Assembly (NCBI GenBank): GCA_005406025.1
Contig: BGZK01000013.1
Span: 1,116,001-1,180,000 of the forward strand
Source of the DNA: Eumeta japonica
Lineage: Eukaryota; Arthropoda; Insecta; Lepidoptera; Psychidae
Direction: 5' to 3'
DNA length: 64,000 nucleotides
Shown here: piece by piece, positions 10,701 to 21,300 of the stretch
Numbering within the stretch: position 1 is the first letter of the stretch
Layout of the letters: the number at the start of each line of letters is the position of its first letter
Made by a program: the position numbers and the translations under genes
The notes under the pieces: model-generated
Databases searched by the model: none
Told to the model about the DNA's origin: nothing
Seen by the model: the letters and a program-made list of their open reading frames with translations, nothing else

Positions 10701-12174
10701 GCTATTTGCTTTGCTAAATCCTGATTCCATGATGATATCTGTTTGTCTTTCACTATATGACTAAGAATAACTGTATTTACGTGTTAAGAAAGGGATAAAA
10801 ACGAGAAATTATAATGAAAATGGCAGGAGGCTATCTTTGTTGTATGAATGAAAACGTCAACGACAGCAGATGTTTGTAGAGCCGTGACGTCACACTTTCT
10901 GATTGGTGTTTACTGTCACGTGACTTAATGCCTATTTTTTTAAGATTTATTTTCTAAAAATATAAATAATCTTTAATTTTTATGATAATTAGATTTTTTT
11001 TCCTAATCTAAATGTCTTGATCTATAATTAGAAACTATAATCCATCCGATTTGTTCTTAGTGGAAACAAGCCGATTGTGTTATTACAAATTCTAAAAATT
11101 CTTTCGCTTATAAAAAGCAACATTATACTCAAGTAATGTAGCATATATTTTATTTTGACCCTAAAATTTTCCCCGGCTTTGTTCAATTTGGAACAGAGAC
11201 TTGTATCGGTAATGGAATTGAAATTGCAAATGGGACGAGTAGCAGAATCGAGAGCAGAGACCGGGAGGGTTTGAAATCGAGAAAGAGACCAAAATTGTAA
11301 TCGATCGTAGGATCAAAATTAGAATCAAGATCGTGACCCGAATCGAAATAAGGAAGAGACAAGAATTGAGAGCTGGACCAGGATCGAAAGCTGGATTTAA
11401 TTAAATCGATATCGGGTTCGGAATTGAGAGATACAAATAGGCATTGAGAGTTACAAATTGGCATCGAGAACAGGTAGCGATCAGCGTCATGATTAGTGGT
11501 CGCCATCGCGATCGAGTGCGATATATATAAGATGAAGGAATTTGTTCTGTCTGCGCGGGCGGAAGCTAATTTTATATGAAATATTAGCTAATGTAAATAG
11601 TTGCATTATGTGGTTATCTGCACCATTTTATGAATAAAAAGAAATTTATTAAGTCCGACTGTAAGTCACCACCAAGTTTTTTATTCTAGACAAAATGCAT
11701 GTGTATGCTGCGTACGTATGAATGTGTTAAGATACAGCTTTTTTAAACATAAAACAGGCAGATAGATGATATAGGCTTTTGTAACTGAGCTTTCTACTCT
11801 ATAAATTGATCCTATGAAATAATAATTCCTTAATTTAAATTATGGAAAATACCAATCAAATTTGAATATGGTGCTTAAAATAGCATCTGATCCTTGTTAT
11901 ACATTAACATTACCACACATATTTGTTTGAAGAGACTTAAAATTCTTTCTTAAGTTACTTTAATTTTACTAATTCAATCTTATTGCTTGTAGATACTTCA
12001 GAGTTCGACGCACTGGACCGCGATGCGAGCAGTGAAGAGTCATTGGCGTCTCCTCAAGAAGCCAATCGTTTCATGTACATCGCTGGTATAGGCTTCGCTT
12101 TATTCGTCCTAGTCTTGTCTATTGTTATACATTATTCAGACACAATTATCGCCTTTCTTAAGAAGATCATTTAA
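1682..12174 (+). CDS. ODR4: ODR4-like protein, complete seven-exon gene
   Basis: Coding exons are 1682-1777, 1849-2050, 2128-2480, 4368-4550, 6073-6280, 7673-7849 and 11993-12174. Together they give 1401 bases, or 466 residues plus stop, close to vertebrate ODR4. Every intron starts GT and ends AG, and the phases (0,1,0,0,1,1) join in frame. The protein opens MSRVVYSPESCLQYLEQ and has the family's soluble N-terminal body, an acidic serine-rich linker, and a C-terminal membrane helix at about residues 433-454 followed by a short lysine-containing tail, so it is a tail-anchored type. In worms ODR-4 is needed to deliver odorant receptors to cilia; in mammals ODR4 holds the UFM1 protease UfSP2 at the ER. 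The family call is from recognition of the sequence; the role in this animal is inferred. Confidence 0.88.
1849..2050 (+). CDS. ODR4: ODR4 exon 2
   Basis: It codes residues 33-99 plus one base of codon 100, starting after ATTATAG and ending CAAG|GTAATT. It includes the WVADHAKHVTRMLPGGMFV segment, which I recognise as a conserved block of the ODR4 family. Intron 2 is 77 bases. Confidence 0.87.
2128..2480 (+). CDS. ODR4: ODR4 exon 3
   Basis: It codes residues 100-217. It starts after TTCTAG and completes a glycine codon from exon 2. It contains the cysteine-rich piece around VLNCKSIEVG and an aromatic W-x(7)-W pattern near its end, and ends TTTCAG|GTAATT in phase 0. Confidence 0.87.
2481..4367 (+). 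other. ODR4 intron 3
   Basis: This 1.9-kb intron is AT-rich and has no supported gene. The only structure I can name is the tRNA-like repeat near its 3' end (4265-4345). Confidence 0.7.
4265..4345 (-). repeat. tRNA-derived SINE fragment or tRNA-like relic
   Basis: On the minus strand an A-box-like block (TGGTTCAGCAGTAGG, 4335-4321) is followed about 30 bases later by a B-box-like block (GGTTCAATTCC, 4292-4282). The spacing is that of an RNA polymerase III tRNA promoter. I could not pair an acceptor stem, so a working tRNA gene is unlikely and a SINE head is the better reading. Confidence 0.5.
4368..4550 (+). CDS. ODR4: ODR4 exon 4
   Basis: It codes residues 218-278. It begins EILQSAHKSLHSSVMFIDGE after ATTTCAG, carries a lysine-rich stretch (VKKKKNKSNSKS), and ends at CCTATT|GTAAGT. 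The acceptor lies only about 20 bases from a tRNA-like repeat in intron 3. Confidence 0.87.
4551..6072 (+). other. ODR4 intron 4
   Basis: AT-rich intron without supported genes. A GC-richer block at about 5465-5715, containing the small palindrome CCAGCGTGCTGG and the text ACTGGCGGAGCGGGTG, looks like an inserted repeat that I cannot classify. A short tandem repeat follows at 5766-5850. Confidence 0.5.
5766..5850 (+). repeat. Short tandem repeat, unit AGCATTTATCTAAT
   Basis: The unit GCATTTATCTAAT occurs three times, with extra TTATC(T)AAT half-units between, within 85 bases of intron 4. Confidence 0.65.
6073..6280 (+). CDS. ODR4: ODR4 exon 5
   Basis: It codes residues 279-347 plus one base. 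It starts EHSLPAVVEYMECDGSIHFSG after TCTTTAG and ends CTGAAG|GTATGT. The 'DGSIHFSG' strand and the VHEAVKQDILRSLASR helix fit the ODR4 body. Confidence 0.87.
6330..6827. mobile_element. pogo/Tigger-like MITE in ODR4 intron 5
   Basis: The left end reads CAGTAGAATCTCCATAACTC and the right end, read in reverse, CAGTGGAATCTCAATAACTC, so the terminal inverted repeats match at most positions. Further in, both arms carry AAGTCGAAAA and TAACTCGAA motifs. Both ends are flanked by TA (6328-6329 and 6828-6829), the Tc1/mariner/pogo target duplication. At about 498 bases with no transposase frame it is non-autonomous. The pogo/Tigger assignment rests on the CAGT...TCGAA ends seen in that group. Confidence 0.75.
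7130..7325. repeat. GC-rich insert in ODR4 intron 5, unclassified
   Basis: About 195 bases of distinctly higher GC (GCGCGCGGCCGGGCAGTGG, CCGACCGCGCCCGCGC) interrupt an AT-rich intron. The base composition suggests an inserted element such as a SINE. I see neither pol III boxes nor clear ends. Confidence 0.35.
7673..7849 (+). CDS. ODR4: ODR4 exon 6
   Basis: It codes residues 348-406 plus one base (PPRRVLVPVG...YLCDYLFPGE). The donor that restores frame with exon 7 is GCTG|GTCAAT, a weak match to the usual GTAAGT/GTGAGT. Without splicing, the frame stays open for 11 more codons and stops at 7882-7884, which would give a form with no membrane anchor. Confidence 0.85.
8190..8195 (+). terminator. 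Possible alternative polyadenylation signal AATAAA
   Basis: AATAAA lies about 305 bases after the stop codon that closes exon 6 if intron 6 is not spliced. It would suit a short ODR4 transcript ending early. In AT-rich DNA such a hexamer is also expected by chance. Confidence 0.25.
9005..9665 (+). repeat. Diverged tandem array, about 112-bp unit
   Basis: Six imperfect units each contain a GTCTGTCTGT-type tract, then 'taagaacggcttgaccgat' text, GATGAAAATTGGTATATAG, and 'tgtgcaaatgataggctact'. The pyrimidine tracts fall near 9031, 9140, 9251, 9375, 9490 and 9585. Units differ by many substitutions, so the array is old. The same wording occurs inside dispersed lepidopteran repeats. Confidence 0.65.
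10345..10551 (+). pseudogene. THAP-domain gene fragment, frameshifted
   Basis: From an ATG the frame reads MKMDLPSYNYYKCCVVPQCE, the start of a C2CH THAP zinc finger. After a one-base slip in the A-rich stretch near 10425 it continues LFIYVPRNQQIRKKWLTLAR, which carries the family's F-x-VP, R and W-L positions. The second half of the finger (C-x2-H) is absent. THAP domains bind DNA and occur both in host factors and in P-type transposases. A multicopy lepidopteran THAP family reads much like this, so I take it as a repeat-borne or retroposed fragment rather than an ODR4 exon. Confidence 0.5.
10600..10730 (-). pseudogene. Minus-strand coding relic ESGFSKANSNN...
   Basis: The minus strand from 10730 reads MESGFSKANSNNLTRVDAVM and then LGTFFTSNRDFAHR, followed by AT-rich sequence. 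I recall similar wording in multicopy lepidopteran predicted proteins of unknown role. It converges with the THAP relic 50 bases away, so both may be parts of one rearranged element. Function unknown. Confidence 0.25.
11180..11569 (+). mobile_element. Helitron-like non-autonomous copy, 3' part
   Basis: About 350 bases of irregular purine-rich text made of 'aatcgaga', 'gggaccgg' and 'gatcaaaat' blocks are followed by a degraded GC hairpin (GCGCGGGCGGAAG) and CTAA directly before T. The same order recurs at 20.4, 24.2, 35.5 and 48.8 kb. A GC hairpin before CTRR, inserted next to T, is the Helitron 3' signature. The 5' end is not visible. Confidence 0.5.
11993..12174 (+). CDS. ODR4: ODR4 exon 7, membrane anchor
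   Basis: It codes residues 407-466 and stop. It opens with an acidic serine-rich linker (DALDRDASSEESLASPQE) and continues with the hydrophobic segment IAGIGFALFVLVLSIVI, then HYSDTIIAFLKKII at the end. The acceptor is TTGCTTGTAG and the A-T joined to the G of exon 6 makes an aspartate codon. This is the expected C-terminal anchor of the family. Confidence 0.85.
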
Positions 12175-12261
12175 TATGTTCTTGTATTCATTACATCTGT
12201 ATATTATCTAATATTGTCTGCGTTTGTGTTTATACATTTTTATTTGCAACTTACATCAATT

Positions 12262-12267
12262 AATAAA
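12262..12267 (+). terminator. ODR4 polyadenylation signal AATAAA
   Basis: This is the first AATAAA after the ODR4 stop codon, 88 bases downstream, a usual distance for an insect 3' end. Confidence 0.55.
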
Positions 12268-14781
12268 TATTATATAAATACGATTGTACAGTATATGTGG
12301 ATAAAATTAAATGTTTATATTTTGATATTACCTTGGTTTTAATGTGAGTCATAATGTAAAATATTATGTTGCTAAAATCAAATATTATCTAGAATATGTA
12401 AGTTTTTCCTTGGCAAAATATAAGGGAATGTTAATACAGAATTATTTAAGAACATTTCATTACGAATTCTTCACACGAAAAGTAATTAAGATTTTTTTTT
12501 CACTTGTAATGTGAAATTACAATTACATTTTTCTTTCTGTTCAATTATTAATATAACCATGGAAACGATTTGATTTATGGCAAAAAATTATTGAGATTTT
12601 AAATAAAATGTTGGTTTAGAAGGTATTAATTGAAAAAAATCCATTTACTTTTATTACACAAATTATTGATGTGATGGAATATTGAAATGAGAGAAAAATA
12701 GGAAAAATAGTGGGATATGTTAAATATCTACCTATATTAGTAATTTTGTGATAACTCATTTATCAAAGAAAGCAGAAAATTGACTGATGATTGCTCAAAA
12801 ATGAGTAATAGAGCACAGAACAGATTATATTACGAAATTAGTATTTTTTCGTTTCTCATGCTTAGTTTATATTTTCATATACATATAATCTGAAAAAACC
12901 ACTGATTAATAGTCTAGCAAAATTATTGATTTGTCCCTTCAATCTGGGAACTAAAATATTATACATTGACTATATTCAAAAGTAAGTGAAGTACGCTTAG
13001 CAGACGTATATTAGTTGTTCTATAACATTTTTAAGAGGCAAAAGAGCATGCCAACTATCCGCCCATGGACAACGTGAGTGTTCATAGTGCGTTGCCGGCA
13101 TTTTGAAAAAGAAGAGACTTGTTAAGTGAAGACTCCTTTGTAATACTTGATTGGGAACATCATTAACGATAGATCACCCCATAGTTTCACTATTCTCGTC
13201 ACCGAGTCACCAAGATGGTGTTTGTGTTTCCAACGAGTGGAACAATAACGAAATTCATTGGCAGGAATAAAGTTTAATAACTCTTCAGAGCATTCCCCAT
13301 ATTACATACAATAGAATATTTATGATGCTATAAGTCTACACACACAGCCAATGGCTTGACATGACCAAATACATCATGACCGCCGACAATTCGACAAGCT
13401 CAAGGTTTTTTTTTCCTAAAGCCTTTTACATCGACAGACTCGTAGTCCAAACTTTTTTTTGTTCAAAGATTTTTTTATACATTGCTGTTTAATAGTTAAT
13501 AAGAGCATTACGCTCGACATTGGACGCGGTTTAGAGGCCGGAGTTGATATTGAGGTGACTTAGGCCAGAAGTGATAACAGTACTCTGGATTACTTGGACC
13601 TGTGTTTGTGAAGTACAAGGCGATAATGCAGCTTAAAGTACTGTCGTTCTCCATTGAATATCTAAACTTTAAGCTAGTTTCACCTTGCTCTCCATATCAT
13701 AGCAAAACAACGCTTTTCGATATGGTGATATCGAGAATTCCGCTACTCAGTGTGGCACTAACGGGAGTGCTTTGGAAAATAGAAGAAGGTAAAGAGGAAG
13801 ATTTTTAGCGGTAAAAACGCAAAGATACGCCTTTCTGGAATTAAATTCAACAAGGTTATGTAAGACTATTCCCTTTTGAGACTTGCCCATAATATGGATT
13901 CTTTGATGGTTCATGGTTGGATGGTTCATGAATTATTAAAACATTAGTATTGTTATAGGTTGCATATGAATATATTTTTATTTTCCGTTTTTGTATAAAT
14001 ATGTAGTAACTTGGTAAGTATATTTAATTTTGTAATAATTGATAATTTTGTAATCAATTTACATGTACGTATAATAGACAATTATGACAAAAGCACCTCA
14101 AAAGCTGTACCTCTTCATCAATGTCATGTGCTTTAATTTTATTTTTTCAGTAATTACGACTATTTTATATGTAAAATAATATTGATATTTTTAAGAAAAA
14201 TTAAAATTTTGTAAATTCACATTTACAGAAATTCTAGTTTCTGAATTCGTAGTTTAAATTTATAGAAGAACCTCATTGTTTTTAACTTTGAAAGTACTGG
14301 AATAACCCGTCATTGGAATTTTTGATATAGAAAAGTTTCTTTAAATTGATTTCATATTACATATCAATACAAAGATGCACCAAGCATTTAAAGTGTATTT
14401 TCTTTAATAATTTTTTATATTTTTTTTATTTTCGCGCATTTATGTCTTATATAAAATAATAATTTCGTAAAATATAATAAAGTTCACGGTATGTAAATTC
14501 CACTGTAACTATTCTGTATTTCACTTTTAAATTCTAATTCTATTTTTCATTATTAAACTAATTGTGTAGGCCCGATTTGTTCATGTCCGTATTATAATGA
14601 TTCTACTTTTGGTATTGTACTAGCTCCATTATGTACAAATCAGTATATGAGAATATAATTATAATGAGCGAAAATTTAATTATCACTGATTAATAAAATT
14701 GCTACTACGAATTCCAAGAATAAAGCTTAATTTTTAAAAGGAAGATCTAAGATCAATAATAATTTGTTAATCGACTTTTAG
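12268..14781. other. Intergenic region between ODR4 and the C2 gene
   Basis: Very AT-rich, with no supported gene. It contains one likely transposon-derived block (13015-13280). The remaining sequence shows only A/T-rich low complexity. Confidence 0.5.
13015..13280 (+). repeat. Lepidopteran dispersed repeat fragment, probably retroelement 3' end
   Basis: Text such as CCGCCCATGGACAACGTGAG and GTGCGTTGCCGGCATTTT resembles a dispersed 3' sequence I recall from lepidopteran genomes. It is GC-richer than its flanks. Ends and class are not resolved. Confidence 0.35.
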
Positions 14782-14841
14782 TAGCGCCATCTGTACGTAA
14801 TTCTTCTTGATATTATTGATCTTTGCGTACATAGGTGGCGC
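14782..14841. promoter_or_regulatory. Pair of inverted CTCF-like motifs upstream of the C2 gene
   Basis: TAGCGCCATCTGTACG (14782-14797) and, facing it, GCGTACATAGGTGGCGC (14825-14841) form an imperfect inverted repeat. Both arms match the core of the insect CTCF motif (AGCGCCMYCT). Their place about 350 bases before the coding start suggests an insulator or promoter-proximal site. This is motif evidence only. Confidence 0.3.
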
Positions 14842-15168
14842 AAGTGTTGCACGAATGTTAAACCCATTCATTGAAGCACAAGCAGGCGACCATCAGGCGA
14901 CGAATGGTATGCGCGTTTGTTGATAGTTTATAAACCGGAGCGACACTTGTTGCGTGTTTTCAACGAGCTTGTTAAATACTTTATTACGACTGTGCTTTAC
15001 GACACCACATAATGTTAGACATTAGGAATAACTATTAAAATGTGATTGTGTATACGTAAGTTATATATAAAGCCACGTATTTCATCGCGTGTTGTTTAAT
15101 TACTTCGATAAACCGGTTTTTGTGTCAAGTATTAAAACGGGCGCGCCTGTGCCGGTGTTTTGTTTACA
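14842..15168 (+). promoter_or_regulatory. Promoter and 5' leader of the C2-domain gene
   Basis: GC content rises relative to the flanks, with TTTATAAACC at about 14929 and repeated GATAAACCGG/AAACCGGAG text. The leader runs into GGGCGCGCCTGTGCCGG before TTTACAATGG, a good initiation context (A at -3, G at +4). The exact transcription start is not determined. Confidence 0.35.
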
Positions 15169-15372
15169 ATGGCGTTTTCTCTGGCTAAACTGAAAAATAT
15201 ATTAAATAATAGCCGGGAGGGCCAGTTAACTGGAAGCGGAAGTTTGGACCCAGAAATAGGTTTCAAATTGTCACTACATCCTGTGGCTAAAAGTTTGTAC
15301 GTGACTGTCATTGGAGCCAGGCACCTTCCATCCTTGTTCGGGCTCAATCGCGCGCACGGCTACCTCGTCAAG
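15169..15372 (+). CDS. C2-domain gene exon 1
   Basis: It codes residues 1-68, from MAFSLAKLKNILNNSREGQL to ...GYLVK, and ends GTCAAG|GTGAGA. The ATG chosen has the ACAATGG context. The frame is open slightly upstream but offers no better methionine. Confidence 0.78.
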
Positions 15373-18300
15373 GTGAGATATAATAGAAAAATCACACTTG
15401 ATTTCTACAAGTACAAGGAGACGACATAAAAGATATGTTTTAATGTAACACTAGAAAATGTGAATCGCTATCGATACCAATTTAACAAATAAACATTTTT
15501 GAATTTTAATCATCAATTAGTATTTCAAAATTGAATAGGAACTTCGTTTTTTTTTCTGTAATATATAGAAACAAACTAATGAAATAAGTGATGGGTATGT
15601 CTAATTGTTTCTCAAAACAATGAATTCTTTGAGTTCGGAGAAAATTTTAGGGACGCTTCGTACCAACAACAATTAATTTTAGATAGCCGTATTTTAAGTA
15701 CGAAACTTGAAGGCTTATTGATTTTATGCGTATTTTCTACACTTACTCTTTTTACAGTACAGACCCATTAATGTACATTATGGCAAATTAAAAATGGATT
15801 TTTTCCTTATGATTTTCTATGTATTCATGATTGAAAAGGATGAAGTACTTAATAGAAACCGGAGTTAGGGGAAATATGGCTAAAACTTTTTTTTCCATCC
15901 AAAAATAAATAGTTAAAAAAAAAATCGAATCTTGGATACCCAATATTGAGCTGGAACCAATTATGAGTTTCTAATAATTATGGACTGTAAGTGTTGGCAA
16001 TCCCTAAAATGGAAATTTGGATAGCAGTTCGAAAGTTTGCCTTATTTTTAATAAATATTTTGTTTGATCCATTTCTGGGGTGCGGCCCGCAATTGTTAAT
16101 GTTAATAAAATTTTTAAAAGATATATTGATTGAAAAGTACTCAAATTATATTAATGCAGATACCTAATATTGATTGTGTAATTATTTACACTATTATTGA
16201 AATAAAGAAAACAATAAAAAAATATGATTAAGTAAAAAGCCATCTAAAGCCTAAAATGGACTAGCAAAATTTGCATAGAAAAATTATTCGCTTCGTAACA
16301 CGACATATTATCATTATACTGTTAACATTGTCGTCAGTAGGTGTATAGTTCCTTTTCATACAGTTGGATTCTTATTAATCTGCTGTCTTTTTTATTTTAT
16401 TGTGTTAATACGCTTGGCTGTGGATTTAATTGTTCAATACAAGAAAAGTTTTTAACACCGCTCTAATATGAATACATCCCGATCTCGGGCTCGGATATAG
16501 TTCCAATCCGGAATACGATTCCAATTCGTCCTCAATCCTGATGCAATTTCGATATGTTACCGACGTCAACAGCGATTCAAAGTTTTGAATTAGAGGATGT
16601 TTTTGAACTAGATAACACATTTTTCCGCCTAACAATGTACGTACGTACTATGACCTAAAAACTATTAACTTCTGTCGTTATTTGAGCATCATATTAGAAT
16701 AAATTCAACCGAGTTCATATTTTTTTTGTACAAAGTGTTACAAGTCCTGAAAACCCTTCTATGTTGACACTCTTGACCCTAAAATAATTTTGGGATGTTT
16801 ATGTTTATATTTTTAGGGAATTTTTCTAACATGTCCTATGTTATTCGATCGGGTAGATCCGAGATGTATTTAGATTGTTTTTTGAAACTTGTGGTTGACC
16901 TATTAAAAAAAATATATATCGGTTTTTGTGTTATGGGTTTAATTTTTCTACGATTCGGAGGATTACAAAACACACAATATTCAAGTCTTGATTTGGTTTA
17001 TCGAATTTATTACAGTTCTTTATTTTCAAATGTAATATGAATATCATCATGCTTTCGCTTAAAAACGTCAATTTCTAGAATTCAAATTCAAAATATCTTT
17101 ATTTCATAGGTTACAAAATAACACTTGAAATAAGTCATATTTTTTTTCGAATATGCACTTTACCGCTCGTTCGGAAGGTTTTCTTTTTTCTTATTAACTA
17201 AATTGATTTAGGGACTACAAATAAATATTTATTATTATAATTGTAGGCACTTTCGCGGCATTATAAAAATAGTTAAATCCTATTACGTAGGCAATTTCCT
17301 TGGACCTACCTAATTAAAGTAACTGGCGAGAGAAATCATAACCGGTCATCAAAACTATACATATTACAATAGATAAGTATAAAAAAGACTGTATCTTAGA
17401 CTTTGGAGAAAGATATTATTAAAAAATATAAGGCTATAATATCTACGCAAAGAATTACCCTAGTCGAACCTGAATAGGTATTAAACATGAGTCGATTCCG
17501 GGCAGAACAGATGTTCCTTATTTCTGTAACAAACAATAAAAACAGTTCATAAAAACGCACGTCTTTGAACTTTATGTCTTGTATTGAAGTCAGTTTTTTT
17601 TTAAACTAAAATCCAGTAATTAGTATTAAACCTGTACAATAAGGTTTCCAACATCATTTGTTATTTTAATGTAATGATTATCCGTAAATTAGGAAAGTAG
17701 ATAAAACTGAATTAATAAGCGAATGGGCATTTTTTACAATTATTTTGCGTGGAAATAGGTTGGTTGAATTCGCTTCATTTTCCAAGCGATAACACAATGC
17801 TTACACACTATTGTACACATGTAACAAAATTAAATAAATAGTACTTTGAAAATTAAATAAATACGAATCAGAATCACGCGTTCGGTCTATGGTTTCGTGT
17901 GGCGTCAAGTTTTAGTCGGCTCATTGTTGCGGCGTACCTTCCCACAATCTTTTTCTATGTTGGCTCAGTCCTTTCATGTGACCCCAAGCGAATAAATGTA
18001 GCCTACGAACTAAGAAAACCGGCCAAGAGCGTGTCGGACCGTACTCAATGTAGGGTTCCGAAGCCGTTGCTACAAAGAAATGCATTACAGATGAAAATAT
18101 TACGTTATTACACTTTTTTCCATGTTTCCCGCACCGAATAGGTATGTACAAGTACTTTAGTCACCTATAACTAGAGAAACAAGTAGGTATGTCGACTATT
18201 ACTTTTAAATTAGCTTAAACTAAAGTGCAACAGCAAGAGAACGTATTATTATGGCACTTATGTCCTTTTGTAGAGAAGCGTAGTTTTTCGGCAACTACTC

Positions 18301-21300
18301 AAAAACAGTATGTCTGATAATTTTCGAAATAAATTACATTGAAAGTATTTATTAAGCTTTAGCTTTGTATTTTTTTTTAATATTTTTTACACATACGGTT
18401 TAAAAAAGAAAGGGGACAAACACACAATTTCTACTATTTTCCGAACGATTATTTCCGAAATTATTCATGTAATTAGAAAAATTGATTAGAAACCTTAAAG
18501 TGATTTTAAAGAAAATATCGAAATATGTTCCACACGTTGATGTTTGCAGAAAATTTTTTTTTCAGCTTCTGTTACATCTGTGGAGTGCCCCCCTAAATAT
18601 ATTTATTTTTATTATTTAACCACCAAACGAAGTAGCGGCTTCGTTTGCAAACTTTCTATACTCCAAATTTTATCAGTATATAATACATTTCGTAGTTTTT
18701 GAGTAAAATGCCTGGGACATACGGACGGACATGATGAAACTGTAAGGGTTCTGTTTTTGCCAATTTGGCTCGGAACTTTAAAAATGGGGAAGTACTGATA
18801 GTAAAGCGTAACATATCGTATACTTATATGCGTTTATTTTTTTCTGAAACATTAAATATTTCTATGTTTTCATCACTTCCGTAGTAAATATCAGTCTCTT
18901 TATATTAGTTCGAATTATTTTAGATGCTTACAAATTTTGGAGATAGAAAAGGTTGATGGCTTCAAAATTTAATGGAAAATAGAAATAAAATTAAATCCAA
19001 CATAGAATTAAAAAAAAAATCTGTAAAAAAATAAAAAGCAGAAATAGTTATATATATACCTGAAACAATAAAACTCTTGGCTGTTATCTCTATGTTTATG
19101 TCTATGTGACTGAAATTCTTTTATAGGAAATAAATGGAATCAAATGATTGAATGAAAGTGAATCGTGTTAAATAAATGAATACTTGTACTAGGTAGTAGA
19201 GAGATAGTCCTGGTTATCAATCTGATAGGTATTTACTATAGTGGGCTTATCGAAATAAAATTCGATGCAGAAAAGTTCAGAATGTCTATCTTACTGAACC
19301 ATAAAGACGATGAAACCATAGAGTGGAAAAATAGGCAGAAAAGCCTTGATCGGGAAATTGGGAGACAATGGCATCGTCATGTATAAATTTTTATAAATAA
19401 CTATGGTGCATGTACCTCATGGACGCGTATGCTAAACAACAGGCGTACGAACAGACACCCATGTTCACGCAACCTCGAATGCATACGCGCGCGATATTAA
19501 ACATTATATACATTTTCCAATTTATTTAAGTATTGTTTAGCGTTAACTTGAAAAAAAAATCAATTTCTGGTGATATACTTAGCGTTATTCATGATCTATA
19601 TGTATAAAAGAGTAAACCGACTCACTGATATATCAACACACAGACCAGACTACTGGATCTAGACACTTAAAATTTTTTATCAGATTTCTTTTATAACATA
19701 GCACTAAAGCATTAAGATATGATTTTTAGAAATTTAATCCTTAAAGGGTTGAAAATGGTGAAATACTATTATATGGAAAATCGAACCGTTAAAGTTACAG
19801 ATATCAAATTTAACATTTTAATTAGTAGTAAAAATAAAGAAAAAAATATACTTATTTTATTTTTTTTTAATAAATCCTGATAAGGGTAAAATAGGCGATG
19901 AATTTGTATGGAAAATCGAAATCGCTGAAGTTGTTAATGTTAAAAAAAATATATTTAAGCTAATAATTACTAATAAAAAATAATGATATATATCGTTCTT
20001 AAAAGTAACCTTAAAAAGGCTGAAATAAGGGTTGAAATTTTCATATAAAAAAGCGAAACCGCTGAAGCTACTGACAACTTATATTTTAGCTGCTTATTAT
20101 AAACGAAAAATAACGACATGTATCATTTATGGAAAGAAACCGCTATGTGTATTTATATTTGCGTGATTAAATCATTTATTTGTTCGGTTACTATAAAACT
20201 GGCTATATGTTGTACGCGCCAATGAGAAGCTGTCTATGAAACTAGGTTTCATCTTCATATTTCTACCATTAAAGATTCGATTAATATACCCTAAATATTA
20301 CTTCGAAACTACTAGCGTCTGCTACGTCTTTATTCAAATAGAACCGTGATTGGCAGCAGAATCTAAATTGCATGCAGTCGAGAGATAAAACTGAAAGTCG
20401 ACTGCTGAATCGAAATCGAGAATGAAACCAAGGTCAAAATCGAGTACGGGGTCTAAATTAGAACGAAGAGTGTGACCGGGATAGGAATGAGACGCAGTAC
20501 TGAGATCAAAATTTAAAGCGGGACCGGAATCGAGAATCTAATCGGAATTTCCTTAGATCAAGTCCGGAGTCGGAATCAAAAGCGGGACGGCGACCGGAAT
20601 CGAGAAAGAAAGAAATTGACATCGAGAGCGGGAATGGGTTCAGAACAGAGAACGAGATGGCGATCAGGATCTTGATATCATGATGGGGCGATATAGAAGT
20701 GAAGTAAATTCGTTTCGTGCCTATGCGGGCGGTGTCGTGGTAAAAGTTAGTAACATTATAATTTAAGAAGTAGGATTAAGATATTGACACATCTAATAGG
20801 TGTACAAAAATTTTACATTATATAAATATAATTTATTATTATATATATATGTCTCATTGTCGCTAATCAAATGTGTGCGTTGTTAAGATTATTAAGGTGA
20901 AACAATCATTGTTTTAGTATTGTTACTGCGGTCATTTTGATCCTCTAATTAATTAAACGAATAATTTCTTACTCAACGTAAAACGCCGCACGAACACTCC
21001 CTAAATAGTTGTTTTGTAGGTCGTGTAAATAAATTGGAAGAAAGAAAATTTATATTAAAACATTAAGTACAGTGTGTACTTTCGATTAACATGTTTTTGG
21101 GAATACAGACAATATTCGTGAATAAATTTCTTTCCGGGATTAAAAAGACGGATGTCAACATTCGTTTTACAATTCAACAGACAGTCGGCACAATAATTTA
21201 CAGAGAATATAGTATGATATTAATACCTTGATGCTATATCTTTATATACGTACTTCCATATCTGCCTGTATCGGGACACCTTCCTATAATAGTTTTAAGT

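Larger units (their letters stand above)
7850..11992 (+). other. ODR4 intron 6
   Basis: A 4.1-kb AT-rich intron. It holds a possible early polyadenylation signal, a diverged tandem array, THAP-domain and companion coding relics, and a Helitron-like copy, each listed separately. I see nothing else in it that can be supported. Confidence 0.6.
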
